Source of the DNA: Chloroflexota bacterium | GTDB taxonomy: Bacteria; Chloroflexota; Anaerolineae; Promineifilales; Promineifilaceae | Length of the DNA stretch: 64,000 bases | Assembly: GCA_017993775.1 (NCBI GenBank) | Contig: JAGOMA010000017.1 | Coordinates: 57,659 to 121,658, forward strand | Direction: 5' to 3' | Shown: piece by piece, positions 1-8,169 of the stretch | How the letters are laid out: each line of letters opens with the position of its first letter | How positions within the stretch are numbered: the first letter of the stretch is position 1 | Program-made: the position numbers and the translations under genes | Notes under the pieces: model-generated | What the model saw: only the letters and a program-made list of their open reading frames with translations | What the model was told of the DNA's origin: nothing | The model's database searches: none

Positions 1-179
1 TTGAGGCTGGCGTCTTCCGGGACGATCTGGGGCACGACAGCCCAGGGAATGGTGAAGGGAGCGGGCGTTGGCAGTATTTCCTGCCCGTTGGGCGGGGGCG
101 GCGGGGCTGTAAGGTTGGGGAGGGAAACGGCCGTTTCCTCCACGTTGGTTTGCTCTTTCGTCTCTTTTTCTTCGGTCAT
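1..179 (-). CDS. N-terminal fragment of an unrecognised protein, cut by the window edge
   Basis: Reading leftward from an ATG at 179, the frame is open to the window edge and gives 59 residues starting MTEEKETKEQTNVEETAV. The visible part is acidic and then proline-rich (PPPPPNGQE), so it looks like a disordered N-terminal region and gives no family assignment. One ACGGCCGT palindrome is read in frame as Glu-Thr-Ala-Val. The sequence upstream of the ATG has only a weak GGGAC ribosome-binding-site candidate. The gene is divergent from map, and the 150-bp gap between them must hold both promoters. The function cannot be judged. Confidence 0.5.
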   Translation of the reverse strand, partial: MTEEKETKEQTNVEETAVSLPNLTAPPPPPNGQEILPTPAPFTIPWAVVPQIVPEDASL

Positions 180-283
180 GGTGGCTGTCCCTTTTAAGCG
201 TTGGTCATTTTCAGTATGACAAAAAAAGCCGCGAATTGTTAGTGATAAATGTCATGCATCCTGCCCCAGACGCCTATGTGTGT

Positions 284-289
284 TATACT
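284..289 (+). promoter_or_regulatory. Candidate -10 box (TATACT) for map
   Basis: TATACT lies about 42 bp upstream of the map start codon in the divergent intergenic region. No convincing -35 hexamer sits 16-18 bp upstream, so only the -10 element is proposed. Confidence 0.35.
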
Positions 290-330
290 CGCCAAACTTG
301 AATTGTAAGCCTTTAAGGAGAAAAATACCC

Positions 331-1101
331 ATGCGGGGTCGCATTAAAACTGAAAGAGAAATTGCCAGAATGCGCGTCTCCGGGCGCATGGTAGCTGAAT
401 GTTTTGCGCTACTTGAAGAAAATATCAAGCCCGGGGTCAGTTTACGTGTTCTTGACCAACTTGTCGAAAATTACATCCATAAACAAGGGGCTGAACCCTT
501 GTATAAAGGGTACCAGGGCAGTTCCGCCGACCATCCACCGTTTCCCGGCGTTATTTGCGCTTCCGTAAACCACGAAATTTGTCATGGCCTGCCCAATGAT
601 CGGTTCTTAAAAGAGGGCGATGTGGTGGGCATTGATATTGGCCTACGCCATAAGGGATATTGCGGCGACGCCTGTGTTACTTTTCCTGTAGGCGAGGTTT
701 CGCCGCAAGTTGAGCGGCTGTTGGCCATTGGCAAAGAGGCGCTGCGTGTGGGCATTGAAGCCGCCCAACCTGGCAATTATCTCAATGACATTGGCAAAGC
801 GATTAACGATTACGCCGACACCCAGCACGTATCGGTGGTGCGCGAATGGGGCGGGCATGGTCTGGGCCGGGTGCTGCACGAGCCGCTGTCGGTGTCGCAT
901 ATTCGCCAGGCATCGCCGGGTCCGCAGCTTCGGCCTGGCATGACGTTTACCATCGAGCCGATGATTAATGCCGGCGGTCACGAATGGATTTTGCTGAAGG
1001 ATGGCTGGACGGTGATTACGGCCGATGGCTCGCTTTCGGTGCAGTTTGAACACAGCCTGGCGATTACCCGCAAAGGACCGGAGATACTGACCACGCTTTA
1101 G
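331..1101 (+). CDS. map: Type I methionine aminopeptidase
   Basis: Removes the initiator methionine from nascent proteins in the cytoplasm. The 256-residue product has the pita-bread fold signatures. The five metal ligands read as D102 (GIDIG), D113 (CGDACV), H176 (GGHGLG), E209 (FTIEPM) and E240 (QFEHS). The start at 331 is chosen because AAGGAG lies 10 bases upstream and the family motif RIKTEREIARMR begins just after it; the frame stays open to 280 but that extension has no ribosome site. The length is normal for a type Ia enzyme without the zinc-finger extension. The gene stands alone rather than in the usual secY-adk-map ribosomal cluster, so it may be a second copy. Identification is firm. 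Confidence 0.95.
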   Translation: MRGRIKTEREIARMRVSGRMVAECFALLEENIKPGVSLRVLDQLVENYIHKQGAEPLYKGYQGSSADHPPFPGVICASVNHEICHGLPNDRFLKEGDVVGIDIGLRHKGYCGDACVTFPVGEVSPQVERLLAIGKEALRVGIEAAQPGNYLNDIGKAINDYADTQHVSVVREWGGHGLGRVLHEPLSVSHIRQASPGPQLRPGMTFTIEPMINAGGHEWILLKDGWTVITADGSLSVQFEHSLAITRKGPEILTTL

Positions 1102-1140
1102 AATGGGCTTGTTTGGTTTTGTGGGGTAGTGTGAGATGCG

Positions 1141-1171
1141 TGATGCGTGACCCAGGGGGCGTCACGCATCA
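1141..1171 (+). terminator. Hairpin after map
   Basis: Perfect 11-bp inverted repeat TGATGCGTGAC / GTCACGCATCA with a 9-base loop, followed by TTTG. It probably ends map transcription. The T-run is short. Confidence 0.5.
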
Positions 1172-1187
1172 TTTGTTATGGTGAGAT

Positions 1188-1811
1188 TTGCTGGTTTATC
1201 TGACTCAGGGTTTGGTTTTGGGGTTTTCGGCGGCGGCGCAGCCGGGACCGCTGCAGGCCTATTTGCTGTCGCAAACCATTCGCAATGGCTGGCGGCGCAC
1301 ACTTTCGGCGGCGTTTGCGCCGTTGATTAGTGATGGGCCGATTGTTTTGCTGGTTTTGTTGGTGTTGACGCGCACGCCGGATTGGTTTTTGAATTTGATG
1401 CGTCTGTTGGGCGGGTTGTTTTTGTTGTATCTGGCCTGGGGGGCGTATCGGGCGTTTGTGCAGGCGGCGGCGGAGGTTACGGCCGTATCCGATACGGCCG
1501 TTGCGCAGCAAAGCATCTTCAAAGCCGCTTTGATGAATGTGCTCAGCCCAAACCCGTACATCTTTTGGGGCACCATCGGCGGCCCCATTTTGATCAGCGC
1601 CTGGCGAGAGTCGGTCGGTGGTGCGGCGGCCTTTTTGCTGGGCTTCTATGGCACGTTGATTGGTGGATTTATGGCCTTTATTGCGCTGTTTGCGGTGGCC
1701 AAGAGTCTGGATCCACGTCTGAGCCGTGTGTTAAGCGGCGTGTCGGCATTGGCGCTGGCTTTGTTTGGCCTTTATCAGTTGTGGTTTGGCCTGAGCGGCT
1801 TTTGGGGCTGA
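1188..1811 (+). CDS. LysE/RhtB-family amino-acid exporter
   Basis: Six-helix inner-membrane exporter of about 207 residues, the normal size for the LysE/RhtB superfamily. The N-terminal helix ends in AAQPGPLQAYLLSQ, the conserved small-residue/PGP motif of the family, and hydrophobic segments are spread evenly to the C-terminus. No ATG suits the frame, so a TTG at 1188 is the best start. Two ACGGCCGT palindromes (1479 and 1494) sit 15 bp apart in frame and encode the poorly conserved loop EVTAVSDTAVAQ between membrane helices, which looks like inserted filler. The substrate cannot be inferred. It shares the strand with map but a hairpin separates them. Confidence 0.8.
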   Translation: MLVYLTQGLVLGFSAAAQPGPLQAYLLSQTIRNGWRRTLSAAFAPLISDGPIVLLVLLVLTRTPDWFLNLMRLLGGLFLLYLAWGAYRAFVQAAAEVTAVSDTAVAQQSIFKAALMNVLSPNPYIFWGTIGGPILISAWRESVGGAAAFLLGFYGTLIGGFMAFIALFAVAKSLDPRLSRVLSGVSALALALFGLYQLWFGLSGFWG

Positions 1812-1893
1812 GAGAATTGGCGACCGGCGATGGCGTACCGCCAATCTCCGATCGCCAAAATTTTGTCAGGTGGGGGTGGGAACGGCCGTTCCC

Positions 1894-2847
1894 CTAATTT
1901 CCATTCATCGTTTTCATCAGCAAAGACACCGAATACATCAGCGAATCGCCATGCTCGTCCAGAACGCGCAAGCGTTCCAGTTCAGCCAGACGCTCCATGT
2001 CATCGGCATTGAATAAACTGATGACCTTGTGGATATCTTCGAGCGCTTTGGTGGTGGTTTGGGTTTGCACTTCCCGTTCATGAGCCGTCTGCAACGCTTT
2101 TTCCACTTGTGGCGGCATCACAACCGGCCCGATTTTGGTATCGACATCGGCAATGTCGTTAAAACCAATGCCCTGTATCCGGCTGGTAACTTCTGCGCGC
2201 AGCTCCTTTTCCAAATTTTTAATGGCATCCTGGCAGTACAAATCTGTGACGTTCTTTTGTTCGATGATGTAACGCAGAGAGTGGACAACACGACCACTAA
2301 TCATATTGTTGGAGTATTGTGGTAGGGCGCGGGCCAGTTTGTACTCGATTTTGGGCCGAATTTTAACCGGATCCAGCGTGTACCCCATTGACCAGTTGAT
2401 GGTTAGTGGAATGCCTTCTTTTGTGCGCACATAGTCGGTGACCCCTTTCGCGGTTTGGGGTTTTTTGCTAATGGTATCTTGCACGTATTCCTGGAACGGG
2501 TTGATGAAGTGTTGGTAGGGGAGACGGTTGAAAAGCAGTTGATTGATGAGTCTTTTTTCGTGGCGGTTAAACGGCCGTTCCCCGTCAATGGGTTTACTGG
2601 GGTTGGAATCAATAAAATAAACAAAATTGTGGGTGTGCCTGGCGAAAATGACGGCCACGGACATCTCGTCAACGACTATCGTACCGGCCTTAAAAAACAA
2701 AAAGATGCCGTAGGCAGCCCAAAGAATTAGCAGAATCAAGGCGGCAAATTCAAAGGACCAGGCCAGTTGAAAGCCAAGGGCGCTTATGGCGGCGATTGTT
2801 ACGAGGGTATAGACGAGGGTGGTTATGAGTAAATTTCTGTGCGACAT
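1894..2847 (-). CDS. SPFH/Band-7 domain membrane protein
   Basis: A 317-residue protein with two N-terminal membrane helices (about residues 8-28 and 33-53), followed by a beta-rich SPFH/Band-7-like region and a helical C-terminus. The helical part includes VEKALQTAHEREVQTQTTTKALEDI, typical of stomatin/prohibitin relatives that oligomerise at the membrane. Such proteins organise membrane microdomains or proteases, but no partner is encoded beside it. The start ATG at 2847 follows GGGAGTACCC, a weak ribosome site. It converges on the LysE-type gene, with an inverted repeat (TTGGCGA / TCGCCAA) between them. Family assignment is moderately sure and the role unknown. Confidence 0.65.
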   Translation of the reverse strand: MSHRNLLITTLVYTLVTIAAISALGFQLAWSFEFAALILLILWAAYGIFLFFKAGTIVVDEMSVAVIFARHTHNFVYFIDSNPSKPIDGERPFNRHEKRLINQLLFNRLPYQHFINPFQEYVQDTISKKPQTAKGVTDYVRTKEGIPLTINWSMGYTLDPVKIRPKIEYKLARALPQYSNNMISGRVVHSLRYIIEQKNVTDLYCQDAIKNLEKELRAEVTSRIQGIGFNDIADVDTKIGPVVMPPQVEKALQTAHEREVQTQTTTKALEDIHKVISLFNADDMERLAELERLRVLDEHGDSLMYSVSLLMKTMNGN

Positions 2848-3201
2848 GGGTACTCCCGATAGTGGTGAACAAATCAGGTTCTGTTTGATTTATTCGCCGG
2901 CATAGCTTGTCACAAGTTCATTGCACCAAAAAAGACACAGCTACGAGTTTACCATATTTTGACGGCGTTTTGGTAGAAGACATCGGTAAGGGGTGAGGCG
3001 CGTGAAAGTGGGAAACGGCCGTTTCCCGCCCCTCCTTTGCCTTCCCTAAATTGTTGTGCAAAACATTTGCATATTTGTTAGCAGCATGTCAAAATTAGGT
3101 TGAAATATAAACAAAATATATAATTTGCTCGCCTACCTGGCAATTCCGGCCCTTAAAAAGCTGCCGAAATTGGTCGTTCCGAGCAAATCCGCGAGGAAAT
3201 T
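2848..3201. other. Divergent intergenic region with an extended palindrome
   Basis: This 354-bp gap between divergent genes has no convincing ORF. It contains an 18-bp perfect palindrome GGGAAACGGCCGTTTCCC near 3010 and a very AT-rich stretch (3095-3125). That stretch ends in a TATAAT-like -10 (3119-3124) pointing toward the hydrolase gene, with only weak -35 candidates. Confidence 0.5.
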
Positions 3202-3948
3202 GTGAACCGTTTGAAAAAGTATTGGTGGGTGATCGTTTTAGTCGTGTTGGGGTTTGGCGCTGGCGGCGCTTTTATGTGGGTTAGCGATGTAGCAACGCCG
3301 ATGCCCGAAGCGCTGGCGGCGTTAGTGTCGGATACGGCCGTTACCGTTACCACAGATCCCTGGTACGTCTTTCAGCCGACGGGGCAGCAGCCCACGACCG
3401 GCTTTATCTTTTACCCTGGCGGCAAAGTAGACCCCCGCGCCTACGCCCCGGCCGCCAGAGCCATCGCCGAAGCTGGCTATCTGGCCGTCATTACGCCCAT
3501 GCCCCTCAACCTGGCCGTTATCTCCCCCAGTGAAGCAGACGGTGTGGTGCAGGCTTTCCCGGAGATTCAGCATTGGGTGATTGGGGGCCATTCTTTGGGC
3601 GGCTCGATGGCCGCCAAATATGTATTTGATCGTCCTGGCAGCATGGATGGCGTGGTGTTTTGGGCTTCGTACCCGGCCGGCAGTAACAGTCTGGCCGACC
3701 GCGATGTGCTCATTTCGTCTATTTCTGGCACATTGGATGGATTGGCGACGCCGGAAAAAATTGAGGCTTCACGGCCGTTACTACCTGCCAATACCACCTG
3801 GCTGCCCATCGAGGGTGGAAATCATGCCCAATTTGGCTGGTATGGCCCGCAGAGCGGCGACAACCCCGCCACTATCAGCCGTGAAAGCCAGCAGCAGCAG
3901 ACCATTGCCAGTACGCTGGCAATCTTAGAAGCGGCCAGCCAACCATAG
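3202..3948 (+). CDS. Membrane-anchored alpha/beta hydrolase
   Basis: A 248-residue protein with an N-terminal uncleaved-signal-like helix (residues 7-27) that places the catalytic domain outside the membrane. The hydrolase core has the nucleophile elbow GGHSLGG with S131, a plausible acid D179 in the segment ISSISGTLDGLATPEK, and H208 in GGNHAQFGWYG, completing the triad. The order fits the Abhydrolase_5/dienelactone-hydrolase-like group; the substrate is unknown. The start is GTG at 3202 with GAGG just upstream. An ACGGCCGT copy encodes DTAV in the linker after the anchor. The aldo-keto reductase gene follows 12 bp later, so the two are probably co-transcribed. Confidence 0.8.
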   Translation: MNRLKKYWWVIVLVVLGFGAGGAFMWVSDVATPMPEALAALVSDTAVTVTTDPWYVFQPTGQQPTTGFIFYPGGKVDPRAYAPAARAIAEAGYLAVITPMPLNLAVISPSEADGVVQAFPEIQHWVIGGHSLGGSMAAKYVFDRPGSMDGVVFWASYPAGSNSLADRDVLISSISGTLDGLATPEKIEASRPLLPANTTWLPIEGGNHAQFGWYGPQSGDNPATISRESQQQQTIASTLAILEAASQP

Positions 3949-3960
3949 GAGTTATCTTTT

Positions 3961-4920
3961 ATGATACCAACACGTTCTTTAGGTCAAACCGATAGGCACA
4001 TTACGCCCATTGGCTTGGGCGCGTGGCAGTTTTCTGAAGGCCAGGGGTTTACCGGCATGTTTTGGCAGGGTTTAACGGCTGAGGAGACAGACGCGATTGT
4101 TCAGGCGGCGCTGGATGGCGGCATCAACTGGTTCGATACGGCCGAATTGTATGGCAACGGCCGTTCCGAACGCGCGCTCAGCCGGGCCTTGCAGCACGCC
4201 GGACAAACCGACGCCGACGTCATCGTGGCCACCAAATGGAGTCCCATTATGCGCACGGCCGTTGCCATTCACCGCACCATCGACACACGCATCAACAATC
4301 TGTCCCCATTTACCATCGCCCTACATCAGGTCCATAACCCCGCTTCCTTCTCTTCGCCCGAAGCGGAAATGGACGCGATGGCCGATTTGCAGGCTGCCGG
4401 CAAGATTCGCGCTGTGGGCGTGAGCAACTTTTCGGCTCAATCCATGACCCGCGCCCACGACCGCCTATATCAACGCGGCGGCTTCCTGGCTTCGAATCAG
4501 GTGAAATACAGCCTGCTGGATCGGCGAATTGAGGACAATGGCATTTTGGCGCAGGCCAAAAAACTGGGAATCACCATCATTGCCTATTCGCCGTTGGAGA
4601 TGGGGCTGCTTTCCGGCAAATTCCACGCCGACCCGGATTTGCTTAACGGCCGTCCCTTCATCCGCCGCCGCCAACTGGGGCGCAAAATCGAAGCGAGCCG
4701 CCCTCTCATCGACGGCCTGAACAAAATTGCCGCAGATCATGGCGTAACGGCTTCGCAGGTGGCTCTAAACTGGCTGGTCAACTTTCATGGCGACACGGTG
4801 GTGGCTATTCCCGGCGCCAGCAAAGTCCGCCACGCCCAGGAAAACGCCGGGGCCATGACTTTTTCGTTGTCGCCAGAAGAAATGGCGCAAATCGACCGTC
4901 TCTCGCGCCAATTTATTTGA
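3961..4920 (+). CDS. Aldo/keto reductase
   Basis: NAD(P)H-dependent oxidoreductase of 319 residues with the TIM-barrel family signatures. The catalytic tetrad reads D59 and Y64 (WFDTAELYGNG), K92 (VATKW) and H122 or H125 (LHQVH). The cofactor-binding C-terminal part has AIPGASKVRHAQENAGA, typical of AKR11/12-like enzymes. The start ATG at 3961 follows AGGAG by 8 bases. It lies 12 bp after the hydrolase gene and is probably in the same operon. The substrate is unknown. NGR encoded by ACGGCCGT occurs right after the catalytic tyrosine, so the motif is tolerated even beside the active site. Confidence 0.9.
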   Translation: MIPTRSLGQTDRHITPIGLGAWQFSEGQGFTGMFWQGLTAEETDAIVQAALDGGINWFDTAELYGNGRSERALSRALQHAGQTDADVIVATKWSPIMRTAVAIHRTIDTRINNLSPFTIALHQVHNPASFSSPEAEMDAMADLQAAGKIRAVGVSNFSAQSMTRAHDRLYQRGGFLASNQVKYSLLDRRIEDNGILAQAKKLGITIIAYSPLEMGLLSGKFHADPDLLNGRPFIRRRQLGRKIEASRPLIDGLNKIAADHGVTASQVALNWLVNFHGDTVVAIPGASKVRHAQENAGAMTFSLSPEEMAQIDRLSRQFI

Positions 4921-4936
4921 GTGCGGCGGTTTTTCA

Positions 4937-4965
4937 ATGGGTCCAATCTGCATGATTGGACCCAT
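4937..4965. terminator. Bidirectional hairpin between convergent genes
   Basis: Perfect 12-bp inverted repeat ATGGGTCCAATC / GATTGGACCCAT with a 5-base loop, placed between the convergent aldo/keto reductase and ArsR-type genes. It belongs to the dispersed GGTCCAATC repeat family also seen at 13331-13365 and inside the beta-galactosidase gene. Confidence 0.6.
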
Positions 4966-5003
4966 CCGGGCTGGCAAACCACATTGCCCAAGGCCCGCAG
5001 ACG

Positions 5004-6119
5004 CTAGTCGTCGGCTGCGCCTTTGTCCAGATAAACTTGCAGCATGGCGCACGTTTCCCGGACAGCCTCATGGCGGGCCATGTAGCGTCTGCCTTCCGGT
5101 TCGACGGTAAGCTGCACCAGACGCGCCAGGCGCAGGGCGTGCAGGTGGTGGACCACCGTGGGTGCGCGCAGGCGCAGGCGGCGGGCCAATTCGGCCGGAG
5201 TTAGCGGTTCTTCGGCCAGATAGCGCAAAATGCGCAGGCGGGTGGGGTCGGCCAGAGCCTTGAGCGATTGGAACAGCATGTCGGGCACAATGGCTCCGGG
5301 CACTAACGAAGCGTCAGACGGCCGTCCCCCAAACACCACCATATCCCTCTCCGGCCCAATCTGCCCATAAATCATCAATGGGTCGCCCCAAAATGACGGC
5401 GCCAGGACCAATTCTTGCCTTTCCAAAGACCCGGTCAGGCGTACACCTTGCGAGAGCGTCTCGATGAGCGCCGCGAGGGGCATTTGCTGCGCCAGCTGTT
5501 GGGCGCGAGCCAGCGCAGTTTCCAGCGCCGGGCCAATTCGCAGCTCTTCCTCAGCGAAGAAGACTTCGTAATAGGTTTGCAGGCCGGCCAGCAGACCCTC
5601 GCCGGTTTCTAACGGCCGTGACCACGCCTCCAACGCCCAAATTGCCTTCTCTTTCAATTCTTTGCCGGTCAGTTTTTGGCCCCAGACGGTGTGATACAGT
5701 TCCTGGAGTCTGGTCAGGTCGGTGTTTTGCCAGGCGCGGCGGGCGGCAACGTCTTCCAAAATCACAAAAATTTCTGGCGGCAAATAAGGCGCTTTGGCAA
5801 TGGCCGCCAGCCGGTTTTCTGGCGCAATGGCTGCCAGGGTTTGGAGGACGGCCAATCCATTTTTGGGCGCTGGCAAGTTATACAACCAGTGCAACGGCGT
5901 GCTGATAGCCGGCAAGATGGCTTGCAGCGCGTCGCGTTCGGCGTTGGGCAGCCGTGAGCGCACCCCGGCGGCCCACGCGCCGCGCAGCCCAAATTTGTCT
6001 GGCGCATGGAGTACATTCAGGCTGATAAACATGTCGTAGGCTGTGCCAATATCCCATCGTAACGTTGGCGTCTGCATAGCGGTTGCTTGTCCTTTTTGCA
6101 TCGTTTCTTCTGTGCCCAT
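5004..6119 (-). CDS. ArsR-type winged-helix transcriptional regulator with large N-terminal domain
   Basis: A 371-residue protein whose last about 95 residues form an ArsR-type winged helix (LKALADPTRLRILRYLAEEPLTPAELARRL, then APTVVHHLHALRLARLVQ as recognition helix). The preceding about 270 residues are helical, resemble the N-terminal part of other Chloroflexota ArsR-like regulators, and may bind a ligand. No metal-binding cysteine pair is present, so it is unlikely to sense metals. The start is uncertain: ATG at 6119 is the longest, with alternatives at 6101 and 6077. It is divergent from the PQQ-propeller gene, which it might regulate. Confidence 0.75.
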   Translation of the reverse strand: MGTEETMQKGQATAMQTPTLRWDIGTAYDMFISLNVLHAPDKFGLRGAWAAGVRSRLPNAERDALQAILPAISTPLHWLYNLPAPKNGLAVLQTLAAIAPENRLAAIAKAPYLPPEIFVILEDVAARRAWQNTDLTRLQELYHTVWGQKLTGKELKEKAIWALEAWSRPLETGEGLLAGLQTYYEVFFAEEELRIGPALETALARAQQLAQQMPLAALIETLSQGVRLTGSLERQELVLAPSFWGDPLMIYGQIGPERDMVVFGGRPSDASLVPGAIVPDMLFQSLKALADPTRLRILRYLAEEPLTPAELARRLRLRAPTVVHHLHALRLARLVQLTVEPEGRRYMARHEAVRETCAMLQVYLDKGAADD

Positions 6120-6347
6120 GAAGGTGATTGTAACAACGATTGCGATTTGTTGTTAGACAATTATCGAATGAAATCCAGGAAGGGGGGCACGGCCGTTCCT
6201 CTCAAAGCGTTATCGATTGCCCCACACCTTCCCATGGTCGAGTTTTTGGCGCGCATCTTCCCTCTTGACACGGCCGCCCCATTCCCTTTATCTTTACCCA
6301 CAGCATTTTCAACCTCCAATCCCAACTTTTTTCAAAGGATGCCCGTC

Positions 6348-8132
6348 ATGATGTTGGATTCGTTTAACTGCCCCTCTTGTCACGCCAGCCTGGATTTGCC
6401 GGAAAATCTGACGCAGCCTATCGTCAAATGCCCCTATTGCGGCACAACGGTCATTGTGCCGGAGGAGCTGCGCCAATCACAAAAAAGGCCGGAAGGATCA
6501 CAGAGTTATGACAAAGGCGTCGCCGAGATTCTGGAATTGATTCAGAGCGGCAATAAAATCGAGGCCATCAAACAATACCGCCAGTTGTTTAACGTGGGTT
6601 TGAAGGAGGCTAAAGATGCCGTAGACGCTCTGGAAATGAACATGGTCGGCGCTGTTTATATGCCGTCAACGGCCGTGCAGCGTGGCAGCAGTTGTCTGGG
6701 TGGTTTACTCACGCTGGTGTTGGTTTTAGGCGCGATTGGCATGGCGGCATTTTTCTTTTTGCGGCCCAGCATAAGTACCATCAGTAGTATTGATGAGGCT
6801 GTCAGCCTGATCAGCGAAGGCGTGCCCGCCCAACTTGCTCCGGTGCTGCTCAACGGTCCAGAACTGCTGCTGCCGGTAGGCGATGGCGCGCTGGCCGATG
6901 TGGCCTATACCAGCCGCGATTACAACCAGGAAGCTATGTGGGTGAACGCCTTCACCGGCGCGACCGGCCAGGCGGCCTGGCAAAGCGAGCCGCTGAATGA
7001 CGATTTGGGCAATCAACTGCTTTTTGCCGATGATCGGCATGTTTATTACGTCAGTGAAAATAAGTTGATGGCGCTGGACCGGGCAAACGGCCGTACCGCC
7101 TGGCAAACCACCCTCAGCGACCGTCTGCCCTACACCTGCGGCGACTGCATCCTGTCGTTTGGCGACCGGCTGGTGGTGCAAACGCTGGACAATAAGCTGC
7201 ATGGTCTGGATGCGCTCACCGGCGAAGAAGGATGGGTGGTTAACCTGGATTCGTCGTCGGGTGGGCAAATGCGGGTGGGCGAGTGGACGGCCGTTCTCGC
7301 CGACAATTCCGAAACCGGCGGCGGCCTGGACCTGTACGACCCGGTCACCGGCAGCCTGGCCCAGCGCATTGAGCCACGCTGCCCGCACCCCAATTTCGAT
7401 CCTCAGGAGCCGTCCTTCACCGATCCCATCCTCGTCGACGAAAACGAACAAAGCGTCTACTTTATCTTTGGCTTTTTTGACCCGATGTGCATCCAAAAGT
7501 GGGATTACGTTGCCAATACGCAAACCTGGAACACGTTCATCGAGCAGGATTTGCCGCCCAGCGACACCGCTTTTGTGCAGGATGCGAATAATCTCTATTA
7601 CAACACCACCGATCACCAGATATTTGCCGCCGCCAAGAGCGATGGAACCATCACTATGCTGGCCCAAGACGACGGCTACACGCTGGTTCCGCAGACGACC
7701 CGCAGCAACGTGCTGCTGGTCAAAGCCATCCGCTCGGTAGGCAGCAGCCGGGAGGAATTGTGGGGCGTGGATGCCGTCAATGGCGGCGTGTTGTGGAAAT
7801 TTGTGCCGCAGGCCGAAGAGGAATTGGTTCCTGGTTCGTTGGACGTGGTGTACGAATCCGACACTGGTTTTTGGACGGCGCAGCCGACGTTGAGCGGCGT
7901 GCGCTTGCTGCAGGCCCGGCCGAACCCACCGCGTCTGGTCGTGGAGACGTTGGGTTTGCAAGACGGGGCCAGCAGCGGCCAAAAGGAAATCCCGCTGAAC
8001 GTGTCGGTGGAATCGTCTTACTGGGTTTCGCTGTTGGGTTGGGAAAGCGACGTGGCCTGGTTGGAGGTGGACCTGAAGCAGTTTACGGCCGTAAACACGA
8101 CAACGAGCGAGGTTGTGCTGCGCGCGCCGTAG
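6348..8132 (+). CDS. Zinc ribbon + L7/L12-C-terminal-like + membrane helix + PQQ-type beta-propeller protein
   Basis: About 594 residues with an unusual domain order. A zinc ribbon (CPSC...CPYCG, residues 8-31) comes first. It is followed by a helical unit (IEAIKQYRQLFNVGLKEAKDAV) that closely matches the C-terminal domain of ribosomal protein L7/L12. A single membrane helix follows (GGLLTLVLVLGAIGMAAFFF). The rest is a long beta-propeller with PQQ-like repeats (GATGQAAWQSE, NGRTAWQTT, TGEEGWVVNL, NGGVLWKF). The topology suggests a cytoplasmic zinc-ribbon/L7-L12 head and an extracytoplasmic propeller. ATG 6348 is chosen because AAAGGA lies 8 bases upstream; the frame is open further but lacks a ribosome site. 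No function can be assigned. Confidence 0.75.
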   Translation: MMLDSFNCPSCHASLDLPENLTQPIVKCPYCGTTVIVPEELRQSQKRPEGSQSYDKGVAEILELIQSGNKIEAIKQYRQLFNVGLKEAKDAVDALEMNMVGAVYMPSTAVQRGSSCLGGLLTLVLVLGAIGMAAFFFLRPSISTISSIDEAVSLISEGVPAQLAPVLLNGPELLLPVGDGALADVAYTSRDYNQEAMWVNAFTGATGQAAWQSEPLNDDLGNQLLFADDRHVYYVSENKLMALDRANGRTAWQTTLSDRLPYTCGDCILSFGDRLVVQTLDNKLHGLDALTGEEGWVVNLDSSSGGQMRVGEWTAVLADNSETGGGLDLYDPVTGSLAQRIEPRCPHPNFDPQEPSFTDPILVDENEQSVYFIFGFFDPMCIQKWDYVANTQTWNTFIEQDLPPSDTAFVQDANNLYYNTTDHQIFAAAKSDGTITMLAQDDGYTLVPQTTRSNVLLVKAIRSVGSSREELWGVDAVNGGVLWKFVPQAEEELVPGSLDVVYESDTGFWTAQPTLSGVRLLQARPNPPRLVVETLGLQDGASSGQKEIPLNVSVESSYWVSLLGWESDVAWLEVDLKQFTAVNTTTSEVVLRAP

Positions 8133-8169
8133 GCAAGGATTCCAATGATCAATTGCCCACGATCAATGG

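Noticed and set aside
6726..7982. 418-residue minus-strand ORF opposite the PQQ-propeller gene
   Set aside because: It is a shadow of the plus-strand gene, without recognisable motifs or start signals.
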